Source: Rostratula benghalensis
Taxonomy: Eukaryota > Chordata > Aves > Charadriiformes > Rostratulidae
Length of the DNA: 64,000 nucleotides
Direction: 5' to 3'
Assembly (NCBI GenBank): GCA_013399305.1
Contig: VXAI01000046.1
Location: 2,240,631-2,304,630, forward strand
Positions 20,556 through 32,523 of the stretch are shown here, in pieces. The notes under the pieces were generated by a model that searched no databases, was not told the DNA's origin, and worked only from the letters and a program-made list of their open reading frames with translations. A program made the translations under genes and the position numbers. Numbering within the stretch: the first letter of the stretch is position 1; each line of letters opens with the position of its first letter.

Positions 20556-20780
20556 TCAGAAATGTTGGAATTGTAAAACATTAATTTGAAAGTCTGTCTT
20601 GGGGTTGTATGTAGAGACTGCATTTGTATAGAATTCCTCCTTGCCATTTTCCCTATACAGAAAGTATGAATACTGGGTTTTTTCCAACTTTATCTTGCCC
20701 TTCTTTGATAAGGGGTTTGGGCTGTAATTTACTTCTGCTTTTCTAGTGGGTACATGTAATTTGGCTCTTGTCTCAGACAC
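20556..20780 (-). other. Unassigned exon-like open frame
   Basis: A 225-nt stretch opens directly after an acceptor-like sequence (T-rich, ending ATCACAG at 20781) and reads 74 codons to a TGA at 20558-20556. The translation (VSETRAKLHVPTRKAEVNYS...) has a balanced, charged composition rather than the low-complexity look of chance frames. I do not recognise it. No partner exon or nearby poly(A) signal was found, so it could be the relic of a terminal exon, or chance. Confidence 0.25.
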
Positions 20781-20782
20781 CT

Positions 20783-22689
20783 GTGATACAAAATGACAAG
20801 AACAACACATTATAGAGTAGGAGTTTTCTCATATGTGGACAGGAAGTAGGTAGTGTATAATATTTTGCTTCACTTCTGATATTCCTGTTGGGTACATCAT
20901 CACCTCTTCAAATAAAATGCATTGTAATTAGTTGTCATGCTACTGTAGCTAGCTGAGTTTCATAGTTGCATCCTCTTTGCATATCATGGGTTTAATTATT
21001 GTGCAGAAAGTGACCATCACCACATTCACCTCTATGTCCCTGTGTACTTTCCCCTAAGCCTCCCCTGAGCTACTATATATATAACCCATGATGCTGTAGT
21101 GGACTAGTTCTTCTTAAGCAGATTTGCACTTTGCATGTCCTAGCCCTCCTCCCTGACATTTTGCCTTTTTTCTGTCTGAACAAATACCTCATTGTTGAAA
21201 AGAAGTCGAGGTCTAAGTAAAGATCTTGTGTTTTGAAGTACAAAAATGCTTGTCTTTCATAACATTCAAACCAAACCCCAGATCTTTGCCATTTCCAGGA
21301 CATAGCTATTACCTACATAGAAAAGAGAATCTATGAATCCTCTGTGTGTATGACTTTTCAGGGTTTTTTTAATCTATTTTTGCTGTCAGAGAGCATCACA
21401 GTTTGTTGAGTACAAACAGCCAGACTGGGACGACAGAAAGCAAGAGCAAAATTGCTAGCGATGAGAGTCTTCATGTCTGCGTTTGTGTGTGTGTAAAGAG
21501 GGGATATTATGACTATTTTGGTTATGGAAGCTGTTGATGTTCTTCATTAGTATTCAAGTAAGATTCCTCTATCTGCAAGTGAAAGGTACTAAATACTATA
21601 CTATTTATACCATATTTGCTGAATACTATGCCCCCAAGAAAAATAGCTATTAATCCTAAATTTCACTTTGTTTGTAAACTGACGGACCTACGTGGAAAAA
21701 TAAAAGCAATAGTCTGCCTTTTCCAGATAAATACCATTGAACAATTCCAGTGCACCAGTAGACTTGCAGACAAACACATAGCTGTGTACCATCAACTCAC
21801 ATTTCTTAATTTGTACTAGAAAGTCTGCCTTTCTCAGAAAAAGGAGATAGTTACTCTGCTAAGGGGAGACAGATAACTGCTATTTTCAGAGGGTATTTTC
21901 TGCATAGGTATTTTTTACATGGTAAACATTCCTATCTTACTGCGTCTCATAAAAATATCTGATTTTTTTCAATTTGCTGTATCAGTGTAATGTCTGCTGT
22001 AATGATGCGTTAATAATACAATTTTTTTATCATGTTGTGGTGAGAATCCAATATTAAGTGTGGATGAATCACACCAGGAAAATATTTATGCATAATCAAA
22101 ACATCTGCAACTTCCTTCATATGGAACTGTTGAGTTCTCAGTTTGCGTTTCTGTGTGTTCTGATGGTCAGGCTGTTATTCATACTTGCATGCAGTAGAAA
22201 TTCAGTGATACTTGGTTCAGCTCACTTCTTACAGTTTCTGAAAAAAACATGAAGTACCCTGTTACATGGACAGACGATATCTTTGCTGGTTGAGCTTGAG
22301 GGGAAAACTGGGTACAATTATATATTCTTTTAATTATTCATGACTTGGGTCTGAAGTGAATGTGTATACGTTTTTCACTTATTCACTTTATAAAATTCAA
22401 AACTAAGCCCAGAAGCAGTTTTATTCTTGGCAGCATGACAAGTTTCCTTTCCTCAACAAACCAGTCAAAGGAATTGTTCCTCAGAGAGTTTGTCATCCTC
22501 ACATACCCCAGAGAGCCGGGAGGGGAACTGGCATTCATTACACCCCCTATCACACATGCCTGTGCGCTCCCTCCCTCTCTCTTTTTCGCTCTCCGACTGT
22601 GAAAACAAGCCCTTCTCAGAGGACTGTGTTTATATCTAACATGTGGTTTCATTTGTGTAGCTGATTTGCAGTTCATTAATCTAGAAAGC
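20783..22689. other. Intergenic, no recognised feature
   Basis: This is AT-rich sequence with short TA and GT repeats near 21075 and 21480. At 22500-22600 there is a slightly GC-richer, pyrimidine-rich patch. Nothing identifiable. Confidence 0.65.
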
Positions 22690-23060
22690 ATTGCCCAGTT
22701 CTGGTAAAGACAATGTATCCTTCCATATTCTGCTTATTTCACCTCCTGTCCCCAGTGCAACACATTGTCTTTCCATGAACAGAGAGGGAAAGTGTGCTGG
22801 GTTTTGCAGAACAACTAGAGCAAAAGCAGCTCAGGAGCCAAAGCTGATGTAAACATACATTAGGAAATTGTTTTGATCTGGCCTATCAAGCTGCTGGCAA
22901 TGCACTGTGTTTCCTTGGGAGACATGCAAATTTATGGGATGCAACTTGACTTGATTAAGGCAATGCATACAGAAGAGGTAATTGCCCTTTGGCAAGAGAA
23001 CCATGTCAAGAACCAATGATTCTTGGCAGTTCAGGTACAATCATGAAATAAGGGGCCTCT
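22690..23060. promoter_or_regulatory. Candidate conserved regulatory element A
   Basis: This is non-repetitive sequence with more balanced composition than its flanks. It holds a forkhead-type GTAAACA at 22849-22855, a perfect octamer ATGCAAAT at 22924-22931 and a TAATTG homeobox core near 22979. The motifs are seen directly; the enhancer role is inference from motif density and the gene-desert setting. Confidence 0.25.
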
Positions 23061-25500
23061 TGCAGATTCACTATAATTTAGGTCATTAGTATTTTTTAAA
23101 CTGTATTTTCCCAGCTTTTATGGTTATATTACCATTAGTTGTTTGTATTGCAGGGGAACCTAAGGACAATAGTAATTTTTTAGCCTTCAAAACATAAATT
23201 TGTATTTGCTGATATTGTGATATCTTACACTATCTTGTTGAGTCTGGAGGGAAAAAAAAAAAAAAGTAAAGAGGAGTTAAAATGCCACAGAGAGGCATGG
23301 ACTTTTGCTATTCACTCACAGCAGTGGGGTTCTTCACTTTGAAATTTAATTATCAGAGACACTGACAGTCATTGTTGACAGACATGTGCTCAAAACTCAT
23401 CTACATACCTGAGTGGAGTCAGATTCATCTTGTGCCACGGTTAATGAGAAATTACTGATCACTACCTGGGAATTTGGGGGTAAGAACAGCTGAACTTAAG
23501 GTGAAAGATTCTGTATCCCATTACTACTCCCCTGAGTCAGCCTAGTAAATAGCTAACTGTAATACCTTAATTATCCATGTGTTAGAATCAACCTTATTCT
23601 CTATTGCAAGCTGTACACGTTGCTAATTATATTAGGTAAGCACACAAGAGCACAAGGGAAGCAGGTATTAGTGCTGTAGCGGGGCAGTTAGTTTTCCTAC
23701 CATACTGTATAGCAAAGCAAGTCTGGTGGTGCTGGGGTGAAGTTGAAATGTCAAGCTTTAATTCAATGCAAACATGATGATAAGGGAAACCATACTCTGT
23801 ATTCTGGAGACATACAACCTCCAAGACAAAACAGACACAACAGGCAAAGGAGGCTGGCTTTGCATTCCTTCCCGTTGTTTGGCAAAGGAAGAAATGAGTA
23901 GGTTGAGCACAAAGGATGGAGCTCTGGAAGCTGCCACCTCTCACACGTTTTCTGTACAGAGAGCCTCTGACACATGTTCAGCTGCTTTGAACGCTCATCA
24001 GCCTGAGTGTCAATGTAGCCTTGCTGTGCTGGGTGCGCGGTGAGAGGGAAGAGGAAGCATGGTTGGAGTGTGTTGTATTCTGGCTGTGCACAGCTGGCAT
24101 ATGATTCATCAGGGACTTGTACCAGATGGTACAGATGACAACCTATCATGTTACACAATGTTTGTATTAGAAAGAGGGACTTGGAAGAACAACACAAAGC
24201 TGTGATTAGTTTGCTGGTGCAAATTTAATTTTTGAACTTTAATTTTTGAACTATACGCCTCAAATGGAGATGCTGACCACTTTCAACAATCACATTCTTC
24301 AGTACGACCAATGCAGTTGATAAATACTTGATTTTCTAGGTTCTGCTAGTTGGATAAACATTTTCAAAAGTGTGTAATTTCTCGTGGCCTTTTAACTATA
24401 ACAAAATACAGTCCCAGAGGCCTTTCTAGAGCTTAAATGCTTCAAATTTGTTTTCTCTATCCCTCCATCAGTACACAGTTTCTTTGACATTTCCTCCACT
24501 GATGCCTGTCATGTTCTTCTTCAAATTAATTTTTGGTTCCCTGTTGCTTTATGTATTAAATGGATTTTTTTGAAGTAACTCCAATCTACGCTTTCTGTCG
24601 GTCTCTGGCCATTCATATCTAAGCTTTATTCAGTTAGTATATTTAGATTTTATCCTAGCCATTAATTTTAATTTTCAAACAGTATTTTTTGCAGATTGGC
24701 TGAATTAAATGATTTTTGCAATTAGTATCAAATTAATCCGTAACAGAAGGTAGATATGCAGAGATGGAGTCTCTTAGATTTTGACAGATACCCTCATTGG
24801 GTTTAATGTTTTGTGTAATACCTCCTTAAGTGAGCAAAGAGCTCGCCTTAAGTGAGCTCGCCTTGATGACTTCCTTCTCTCACACCTAGGCTGCTGGCCA
24901 CACAGAAATAATATCTGTGATTATGGGAAAAACTTAACTCTCCTTCTTGTATTTCTGAAATCTGAGAGGGAGTATTGTTGACCCTGACTGTATCAAAAAC
25001 GTCATTTTCAGGCATGATCTCTGGCACTTGAAAGCTGAACTTCCATAGAGTATAGCATACAAACTCTACAACAAATAATATTTTTTAAACAATCGATTTC
25101 ATAGAGATAGGTAATAAAGAAGCCAATCAGTTTAATCAGTGGAAATCAAAGAATAATAATCTCCAGCAGGCTGACTAGTGGAGAGAAGGAGGCTGGAAAT
25201 GGGATAACATAACCAATCACCTCAGGATCACTTCCTGGATCTGAACATACCAAGTATCTTAGTGCTTTGTCATTTAGACTGATTAAAATAAAAGGAAATA
25301 AACACAGTGGTACTTATATTAGGCTCATTTAAGTGTTTTGCTATAGACACATCTGTGCCTAAAGTGTTTTAATTTGAGGTACCTGATTCTGAGAAGATCT
25401 TTAGCTCTGACCTCTGATTGAACTCAGCTTGACTTTCTCTAATGATTAAATGCTTACTCTTGCCTGCACTGGGCCCTTGGACACTTTCATTTTCTAGGAC
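23061..25500. other. Intergenic, minor local repeats
   Basis: Contains a 14-bp tandem duplication (TTTAATTTTTGAAC twice, 24224-24251) and a small duplication of AGCTCGCCTT near 24840-24865. A 144-codon frame at 23763-24197 (minus) has no recognisable domain. No gene was found. Confidence 0.65.
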
Positions 25501-25520
25501 TTTTTTTTTTTTTTTTTTTT
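25501..25520. repeat. Poly-T tract (20 bases)
   Basis: Uninterrupted T run, likely length-polymorphic. No adjoining processed pseudogene was recognised. Confidence 0.95.
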
Positions 25521-25880
25521 AAATAACCAGGGACATGGCAGTAATGGTTCATTTGTTCTAGCATCATATGGCATCACTTAAGTGATTGGTTTAAGCCAAA
25601 ACTACTTTTTTGTGCATGTTCTGGCCTACCTGACTTGAATGACAGTTTTACTTAAAATAGTTGTGTGTTAAGAATTACTGTGATTCAGGAATAGATCTAG
25701 AATTTTTAAAAATCATCTCTGAAGTTTGAGAAGTCAAGTAAACAGTCCTGTTTTCTTATTGTTTCCTGGTTACGGTTTACTGATGTTGGATGAGCTTTCC
25801 TCCTGTACTCTAAATATATTTTGGCTTGGTCATATCCTATTAGTCTAGCAAAATTCTCACAGAATACTAGCAGAGCCAGA

Positions 25881-25979
25881 TAACAAAAAAATCCCGAAAA
25901 AACCCCAGAGCCCAACCAAAAAAACCACCCCAACAAAAAACCCCAAGAAACCAAACAACAAAAAACCTCCAAACTCCAA
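25881..25979. repeat. A/C-rich low-complexity block
   Basis: About 100 bases composed almost wholly of A and C. The translated minus-strand frame across it (Phe/Trp/Gly-rich) is an artefact of this composition. Confidence 0.9.
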
Positions 25980-26879
25980 GCATTAGCTACTATCATCACA
26001 AATAAACACATAAACTTTGATATCCTAGAATGAAACACAGGCAATACATGTGGGTAAGATTAAAGAACTGGGATCATGAGACCTTCAGCAAGCAAACAAG
26101 ATTTTACCTTTCTGTATGCATAAGGGCCCCAATTTGTGATGCATCTTGGCCGTTGTTACACTGGCTGCTGAAGTTACCAGGCCTAGTTGCACCTTTCTGG
26201 CAGAGGATTCCATGGTGTAACACAGGCTGTAGAACAAAACATTTTTCCTTTTCTGCTGCAATTTACAGCCTGTTTACCAGCACAAGTTGAAAGCTGTGAC
26301 AATTTAAACTAAATTATTATGTCATTAGGTTAATGAGTAAAAGCTCCCTTTATTGGCTCTACCATGGGAGCAGTAACAGAACAAGTGATTCTGATCACTG
26401 TTCCTGAATTAGATATAATGAATCAAAGCCTTTTGGATGCCTTTGAAATTTAAACTGACGTAGAAAATCTGTGTGCAATTTTCAGGTCTGCTCTTTGCAT
26501 GACCTTGGCAAAGGAACATCACAATCTAAGGTGTTGTTCTTTATTACTCCAATTCGTAAACAAAATGTGTAGACTATCAAGTTGGGTTCAAAGCAAAAAT
26601 CAATAGTAGATTTGGCTAGATGTGGATTTTGTTAGATTCATGGCCAAATAAAATGGCCATGACACATAACAATGTTGAGCATCATAGGCACCATAAGAAA
26701 ATAAAAAGACAGTAAAAGACATGGTGGTGTCCCACAGTGCTCAGTTTATCCCCCAGGCACGCAAAAAAAAAGAGAAATGAGCCTTCTACAACAGAGCAGT
26801 CTAGAATATTGCCCTCAATTTCCATTGCATTTGCAAACTGCTGTTACTAAATATGACTCATCAAGATGAAAAAAAGGAA
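25980..26879. other. Intergenic, no recognised feature
   Basis: Unique AT-rich sequence. It includes a perfect small inverted repeat CATGGCC/GGCCATG around an AT loop at 26639-26661. Confidence 0.6.
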
Positions 26880-27300
26880 AATAATTTAGTCAGAACTGTT
26901 GTCAGGTCGCTAATGTTACTTTTTGTATTTGCTGTGATAAGCACTAAAATTTGCACACTCCTTGATAAATCATTGTTTAGCAACATCTACAGGGTCCAGT
27001 AAATGGTTTGAAATTGCCACAATGTAATAAATGGTTATTTGATAATGAATGAAATTGTTTGAAAATACTGTTAAAATGTCAAGTTTTAACATATGGAACA
27101 TTACTCAAAAGGAGTGCAAACATGGAAACCATAGTGACACTATAAATATACTGCAACAAATGCATTTATTTGTACAGGGCAAATAGTAGATGCTGTATAC
27201 AAACCAGTATAAATTGATATATGAAGTTAATTTCAATCTGTAAAAGTAATTGCATTGGTTTAACTTATTTAACTCTCCTTACAATAATATTTATAGCAGA
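26880..27300. promoter_or_regulatory. Candidate conserved regulatory element B
   Basis: Non-repetitive AT-rich stretch with Sox-type cores (ATTGTT at 26972-26977, ACAATG at 27019-27024) and a homeobox-type TAATTG at 27247-27252. It has no coding frame and no repeat signature. A developmental enhancer role is inference only. Confidence 0.22.
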
Positions 27301-30300
27301 GCAAGAAAGTAAAGAAATAAATGATGATAAATAGATAAAATACATAGGAAATGGGAACTGTTTTCCAGTTTAATTATGCTGTCACATAAAATTATCACAG
27401 AAATACACCATGCCGACAAGAAGAATACATTAAAATCCCATTATGCTGTGCAGAGTTGGCTAGCTTTTGTTGCTGTTTATTCCATAAATAGCTTTTCATC
27501 TTTTAAACTATCAGAAAAAGTTAAACTTTGTAAAAAAATACAGTGGTGCAAAAAGAACAATTTAGGTTGTGGCAGTTGATGGTTAGCCTGTAGCACAAAG
27601 CTGGGAAGCAAGAATGTCATACCTTTATCTTCAATAATAGATCTAGTAACAAAATAAAATTTGAAGGAAAAAAATGCACACTTAGAATAAGTAATTCTCT
27701 TTTATTTCCTTTTTTTCCTCAAACACAACTCCAACTGGAGAGGTTTTTTTGCGTGGCTTTACTCTCTGTATAACATGCCCACATGTTGTGGAGATGGGAC
27801 ACTAACTACAGTAAGAGAAGGACTAACAATAGGCAAAACATTATAATAAAAGAGAATTTGTTTTTTCCTTCCAAGCCAGATATTTGTGATTTCAAACTGA
27901 AACTCATCTTACTGTTTCTTTTCATGATGAACAACATTGACATACGTGGTATTTTTTATCCATCTGCTTTCCATGTCTTGGGCTGCACACAAAATGACAG
28001 CCTCACCAGAGGCAGAAAGATGAATGTACTTCTCTGAAGGGGACTTGATTTTTCTTCTCTTTTTTTTTTTTTTTTTTTCCAGAATGGTTGGAGCTTATTT
28101 TGCTTGTAAATAGTTATCCGCTTAGACTATAGGTAAAGAACACTACAGTGCTGCAGTTAGTGCTAATAATATGGCTGCATTATTTCAACCTTTCAATTAT
28201 GTCATAAATCTTGCTGTATTTTTAAATTTGCAACTTCCAAAGCTGTATGATTAAGTAGGAGTTGGCGCTTTACTTAATTAAAAAACCTAAACATTACCCT
28301 TTAGGGGTCCAGTAAAAATCTGGAAAATACGATTCTTAGGAGACTTCAAATTCAGAGGAAAATTTTTAATATAGAATTCATTAATTTAAAAAATCTTATT
28401 CTTTTTAAACCTACCGTATAAATCTTTAGCATCTGATTGATGAGGTTTGATCAATGAGGATAAGTAATACTCCACATAGAAAGAAAACCTCCAGAATATG
28501 AAATACCTGAGAAAATAGTGCTATGTGCAAACTGAAATCCCAGGAGATAAGGCAGCTTCCTGTGTAAAATGAGATTTAAGTCATCAAAGATATTCCTAGT
28601 ACTTCCCATACTTGAATAAATTAAATGAGAGGACTTGCTCCAAAACTTTATTCCAGCTCTTTAAAATTATGTGTATGTTGTAAGAATAGCTTTTTAAAAG
28701 CTGTCTATCGCTGTATAACAACAGCTAGAACTAAAGTAACCTATCATTAGACTTGGGAAGAGATCATTTATTATGCTCCAAAATGGTCTGTTATTTACAG
28801 TTCTTAAAAAATTTGAACGTGGAACACATTCAGATCTCACCAAAGTTGTAATCCTGTTAACTTGTCTTCTGACAGTAGTATCTGATGATATTTTGTCTCA
28901 CAAGAATGATTTATAGCCATTGTACTACCACATGAGCATTTCAAAAAGACAAAAAATGAAAACATCATCTGAATGTTTATGCAAATCAGAGACCCGTACC
29001 TTAATTCTCCTCCTCTTGTTATTTTCTGATCTTAACTTATAGTACCTTCAGTGACTCTTGTACAGTTACGATTTTGTTCTGTTGTCAGTGTTTGGGATTT
29101 TTTTAAAGATGCTGCCAATTTTAGCAGTCCAAAAATGAGATAAAGCCTAAATTTTAGAACAATACTACACTGAAAGCTAGTGCTCATCTTCAGCAGGGCA
29201 AGGTACCCACCTCAAAGTATATTCATAACTGGAGACACAAACCATGACAGCCATAGCTATCTTGAGAATCAAATGCTGTAACTGTTCGGAGTTCAGATAC
29301 TATCATTATGAAGAGATATAAAGAGATATGTAGAATAATACATCTATTTCTAATGAGCACGTCTTCTAGTTTTGCTCTTTGTAAACTGTCCCACTATAAT
29401 TTTTGCTTGGGGAGTTGGGTTTAAACAAATTCAAAATGAAACTTTACTAGAATCAAATCTTAACCTTTTTCAGTAAGAACCATGAACTTGGCTTTAATGT
29501 CTTTAATTTGAAGGTTCTTGGTGATATTTGGATAGCTGTAGACAATTCATAAAGCAGTAAAGGTAATATCCATTTAAGGATAAATAACAACAACAACAAC
29601 AAAAATCTAAGTGATACTGATTTATGAAAGAGCAGCCCAGAACTGAGTGATGGCACAAATTGCTGGTTTAATCCTATTAGTTGAATTTTTTTCTTTGTAT
29701 GACAGAGGGAGGATATTCAGAATCTTAGCATCAATGCTTTCAAGCTTAAGATTGATGCACACTTTTACACACCTTTTCAGGATGAAGTACTGTTCAAACT
29801 AATAATTAAAAATAATTAACATTAGAATTATCACAGAAATAAACAAGTAACAGTGTTTGTTAAAACACCCCCCCCCCTTCACATAGAAAGAGAACTAATT
29901 GCATCCACCAGACTGAGTTATTACTATGTAGCTCCATGCAGGAAGTTTATCATCAAAACTGTGCAGAAATACTCCACAAGATTGTCCTATATTCAGTCAG
30001 TCATCCTGTAAGGTCATTTTCATTTCCTTCCTCCTTAGTTATGGCTTCCAGTCTGTTCTCCATGGCATTGACAGAAACACAACAGGAGCAGAATTGAGGC
30101 CCTTTGGTCACACTAACTTGTAGGAGCAAAATGAGGTTTCACTTGAAGTTCCAGTAGTGGCCGTTTTGTGCCCCTTCAATTGAGCAAGTATCTCAGCTTA
30201 TCTTTAAAAGCATTTTCCAACATCTGCATTTGTCATCCTCGTATGGCAAGGTATGGTATTAATGTTTTTTTCTTTCATATTTTACATGTTCATACCTTTG

Positions 30301-30916
30301 GCAAGAGCACAGAGGCCAAGCATCAGAGATGCTTATCTGTGAGCATACTCCTCAAAACACAAACAACTAAACAGAAGTAAACATCTACCCCTCTTGCTAG
30401 TTTTTTCATTTTCTAGCAAATTAAACTACATATGTAGAGAAACAAGAATTCCTTAAAAGAAAAGAAAGGCACTGTCAGAGTTTTTCTGTTTTGAAAAAAT
30501 CAAGAAATTCTTAAATGAGAAGTATCACTATAACAACAACAGAAGTATCTTGTTATCTTCAGAAGTTAGACACAGATACAAGCCTCTAAAACTGGGGAAC
30601 TTCTAGTTACTGAAGCATCCTTCCATACCATCATTGAAGCAGAACATGAAATTCCTGTATGCTTTTCCAGCATGTACCAAAAGTTGTACTCAAATCTCCA
30701 GCATTTTCTGTCCTGGACTTGAAGTGTTTTTTACAAAACCTAGGAGAAAGGAGAAGAGTCAAGTGAGTCAGAACATCTGTCAGTTACTGTGTTGCAAAAC
30801 TGAGGGATTTTTACCACTGTTGACTACTACTAATTTGGGACATTTATTTGGTAAATGGACCCAAAGTAGTCCCATATAAAGGTCACAAGTCAGTGGAATA
30901 TTTAATTGAGTAATTA
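27301..30916. other. Intergenic with homopolymers
   Basis: AT-rich. Contains a 19-base T run at 28060-28078 and a 10-base C run at 29868-29877. No gene, RNA or transposon was recognised. Confidence 0.65.
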
Positions 30917-31310
30917 ATAGAATGGCTAGAGTTAGAAAGGACCTTAAAGATCCTCGGGACTACTCTCAATCCATTCTCCACCCAGCCCGTATCTGTGCTT
31001 GGGTTTGCCTCAAATCATGTAGAGTACCTTGCACTTGGCCTTGCTGAATTCCATGATGTTTGCATGGGCCCACCTCTCAAGCCTGTCCAAGTCTCTCTGG
31101 GTGGCTTCCCTTGCCTCCAGTGTGTTGACTGCCCCACACAGCTTGGTGTCATTGGTACACTTTCCGAGGGTGCACTTGACCTCACTGTCCATATTGCCAA
31201 CACAGTTGTTAAATAGCACTGGTCCCAGTATTGACCCCTGAGGAACACCACTCCACTGGTCACCACTTGGACGCCAAGCCATTGATGGTCACTGTGTGAG
31301 TGTAGCTATC
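30917..31310 (-). mobile_element. CR1 LINE, internally rearranged, RT fragment
   Basis: The left end (about 30917-30975) resembles a CR1 3' tail (GAAAGGACCTTAAAGATC). From about 31010 to 31290 the minus strand encodes the CR1 reverse transcriptase segment GVPQGSILGPVLFN and the downstream RDLDRLERWAHANIMEF block. The catalytic Asp-Asp region is decayed (TNDTKL where active copies read ADDTKL). The tail sits directly against the RT domain, so the intervening ORF2 C-terminus has been deleted. The copy is dead. Confidence 0.9.
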
Positions 31311-32484
31311 CATTCAGAAGGGCCATTGCTGTGCTCTGATCTCACTGGCTGTGAGTTCTTGGCTGAATCAGGGCCAACGCAGTGATGTGCATTTACATGT
31401 GATGTTGTGAAACCTGTATGGGTTCTGTCAGCTGGGCTACAGCTGAGCGTTTCCAGTCTTCGTCTTCTGTGGCTTCCCTTTGCCACAGGCTGGTAAGGCA
31501 TATTGTGCCTGGAATGTCGCCTTCTGATTTGGCAGCTGTGTACTGATTAAGATACAGATGAGCCACATATTAGTGAACTAAACTTAAATGGATTTTTTTT
31601 GAGAAGTTCAGCTGCAAGGAATTTTACAAGTGCTAGCTCAGATTTTCCTTTGAACTGCATTAGCCATAAATATGGATTATTCCTGTAGGTCCTATATATG
31701 GAGAATTCCATCAGCTTTAAAGGTTCAGCAGCAAAATATGATTATAATTACTTCACAGCCAGATAAATGAGTCACTTTAGAGACGTTTTGATCATGTGAC
31801 TTAGTGAAGTGCAGGAAAAAAAAGTATTTCCACCCCTGTCTGCTTGAAACTTTTATCATTATTTAAATATATACACATATGTTTACATAATATACACATA
31901 CAAAATATTGCAAATTTTGACAGCTTCACTATGTCATTTTGTTTGAATAGCAAAACAGCAAACAGGTTCCTAAATGATAATGCAATATCACTGCCGAAGT
32001 CTAAAGTGAATTTAGTGTTTCCTACTATTTGTGAATAACTGCTATCTGAAAGTATTAATTTATGAATATTATTGAGCAAGGGACCACTCAGTGCTTAATA
32101 GGAACTAGCAATTAGTGTATGTAAATCAACTAAGGCGGCAGCATCTCAATTGCTGCATAGAAGAATAGTTAATTTGTAGGAATACATGTTTCCAGCACAG
32201 ATTTGGAAAAGTCACGTTTTCCACTGCTGAAAACCTCAATACCTATAATATTTGTTGTGCATTTTATGATTATTCTTAATGCCCTTGCAAACATGTATAA
32301 TAAAATGCTAACAAACCATCATCTGTTACTTAATTATGTTTATCTAGATGGATAAAGTTGGGGTGGGGGAAGCCTGTGATAAAAATATTGTTTCCCATTT
32401 GGCAAACACAGACTAAATGTACAGCTTAATTATTCCTTGTGCTGTAGAGAGACTTTTCCTGTTAATCATGCTCAGGTCCAGAGC

Positions 32485-32490
<6 letters not shown>
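31311..32490. other. Intergenic, no clear feature
   Basis: The first 250 bases are somewhat GC-richer and may be diverged transposon sequence continuing from the CR1 copy. The rest is AT-rich unique sequence. Around 32080-32220 there is a unique-looking stretch with TTAGT/TAATT cores that could be conserved non-coding DNA. Confidence 0.5.

Positions 32491-32520
<30 letters not shown>
32491..32520. repeat. Poly-A tract (30 bases)
   Basis: Longest homopolymer of the window. No recognisable retrocopy precedes it on the plus strand, so a poly(A)-tail origin is unsupported. Confidence 0.95.

Positions 32521-32523
<3 letters not shown>

Noticed and set aside
23763..24197. 144-codon minus-strand open frame
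   Set aside because: Cys/Leu-rich without motif pattern, no splice signals fitting a gene. Treated as chance.
25706..26044. 112-codon minus frame rich in Phe, Trp and Gly that looks like a membrane protein
   Set aside because: It is produced by the A/C-rich low-complexity block at 25881-25979 read on the opposite strand.
32491..32520. 30-base poly-A as the tail of a processed pseudogene
   Set aside because: No coding or mRNA-like sequence could be recognised to its left and no target-site duplication was evident.
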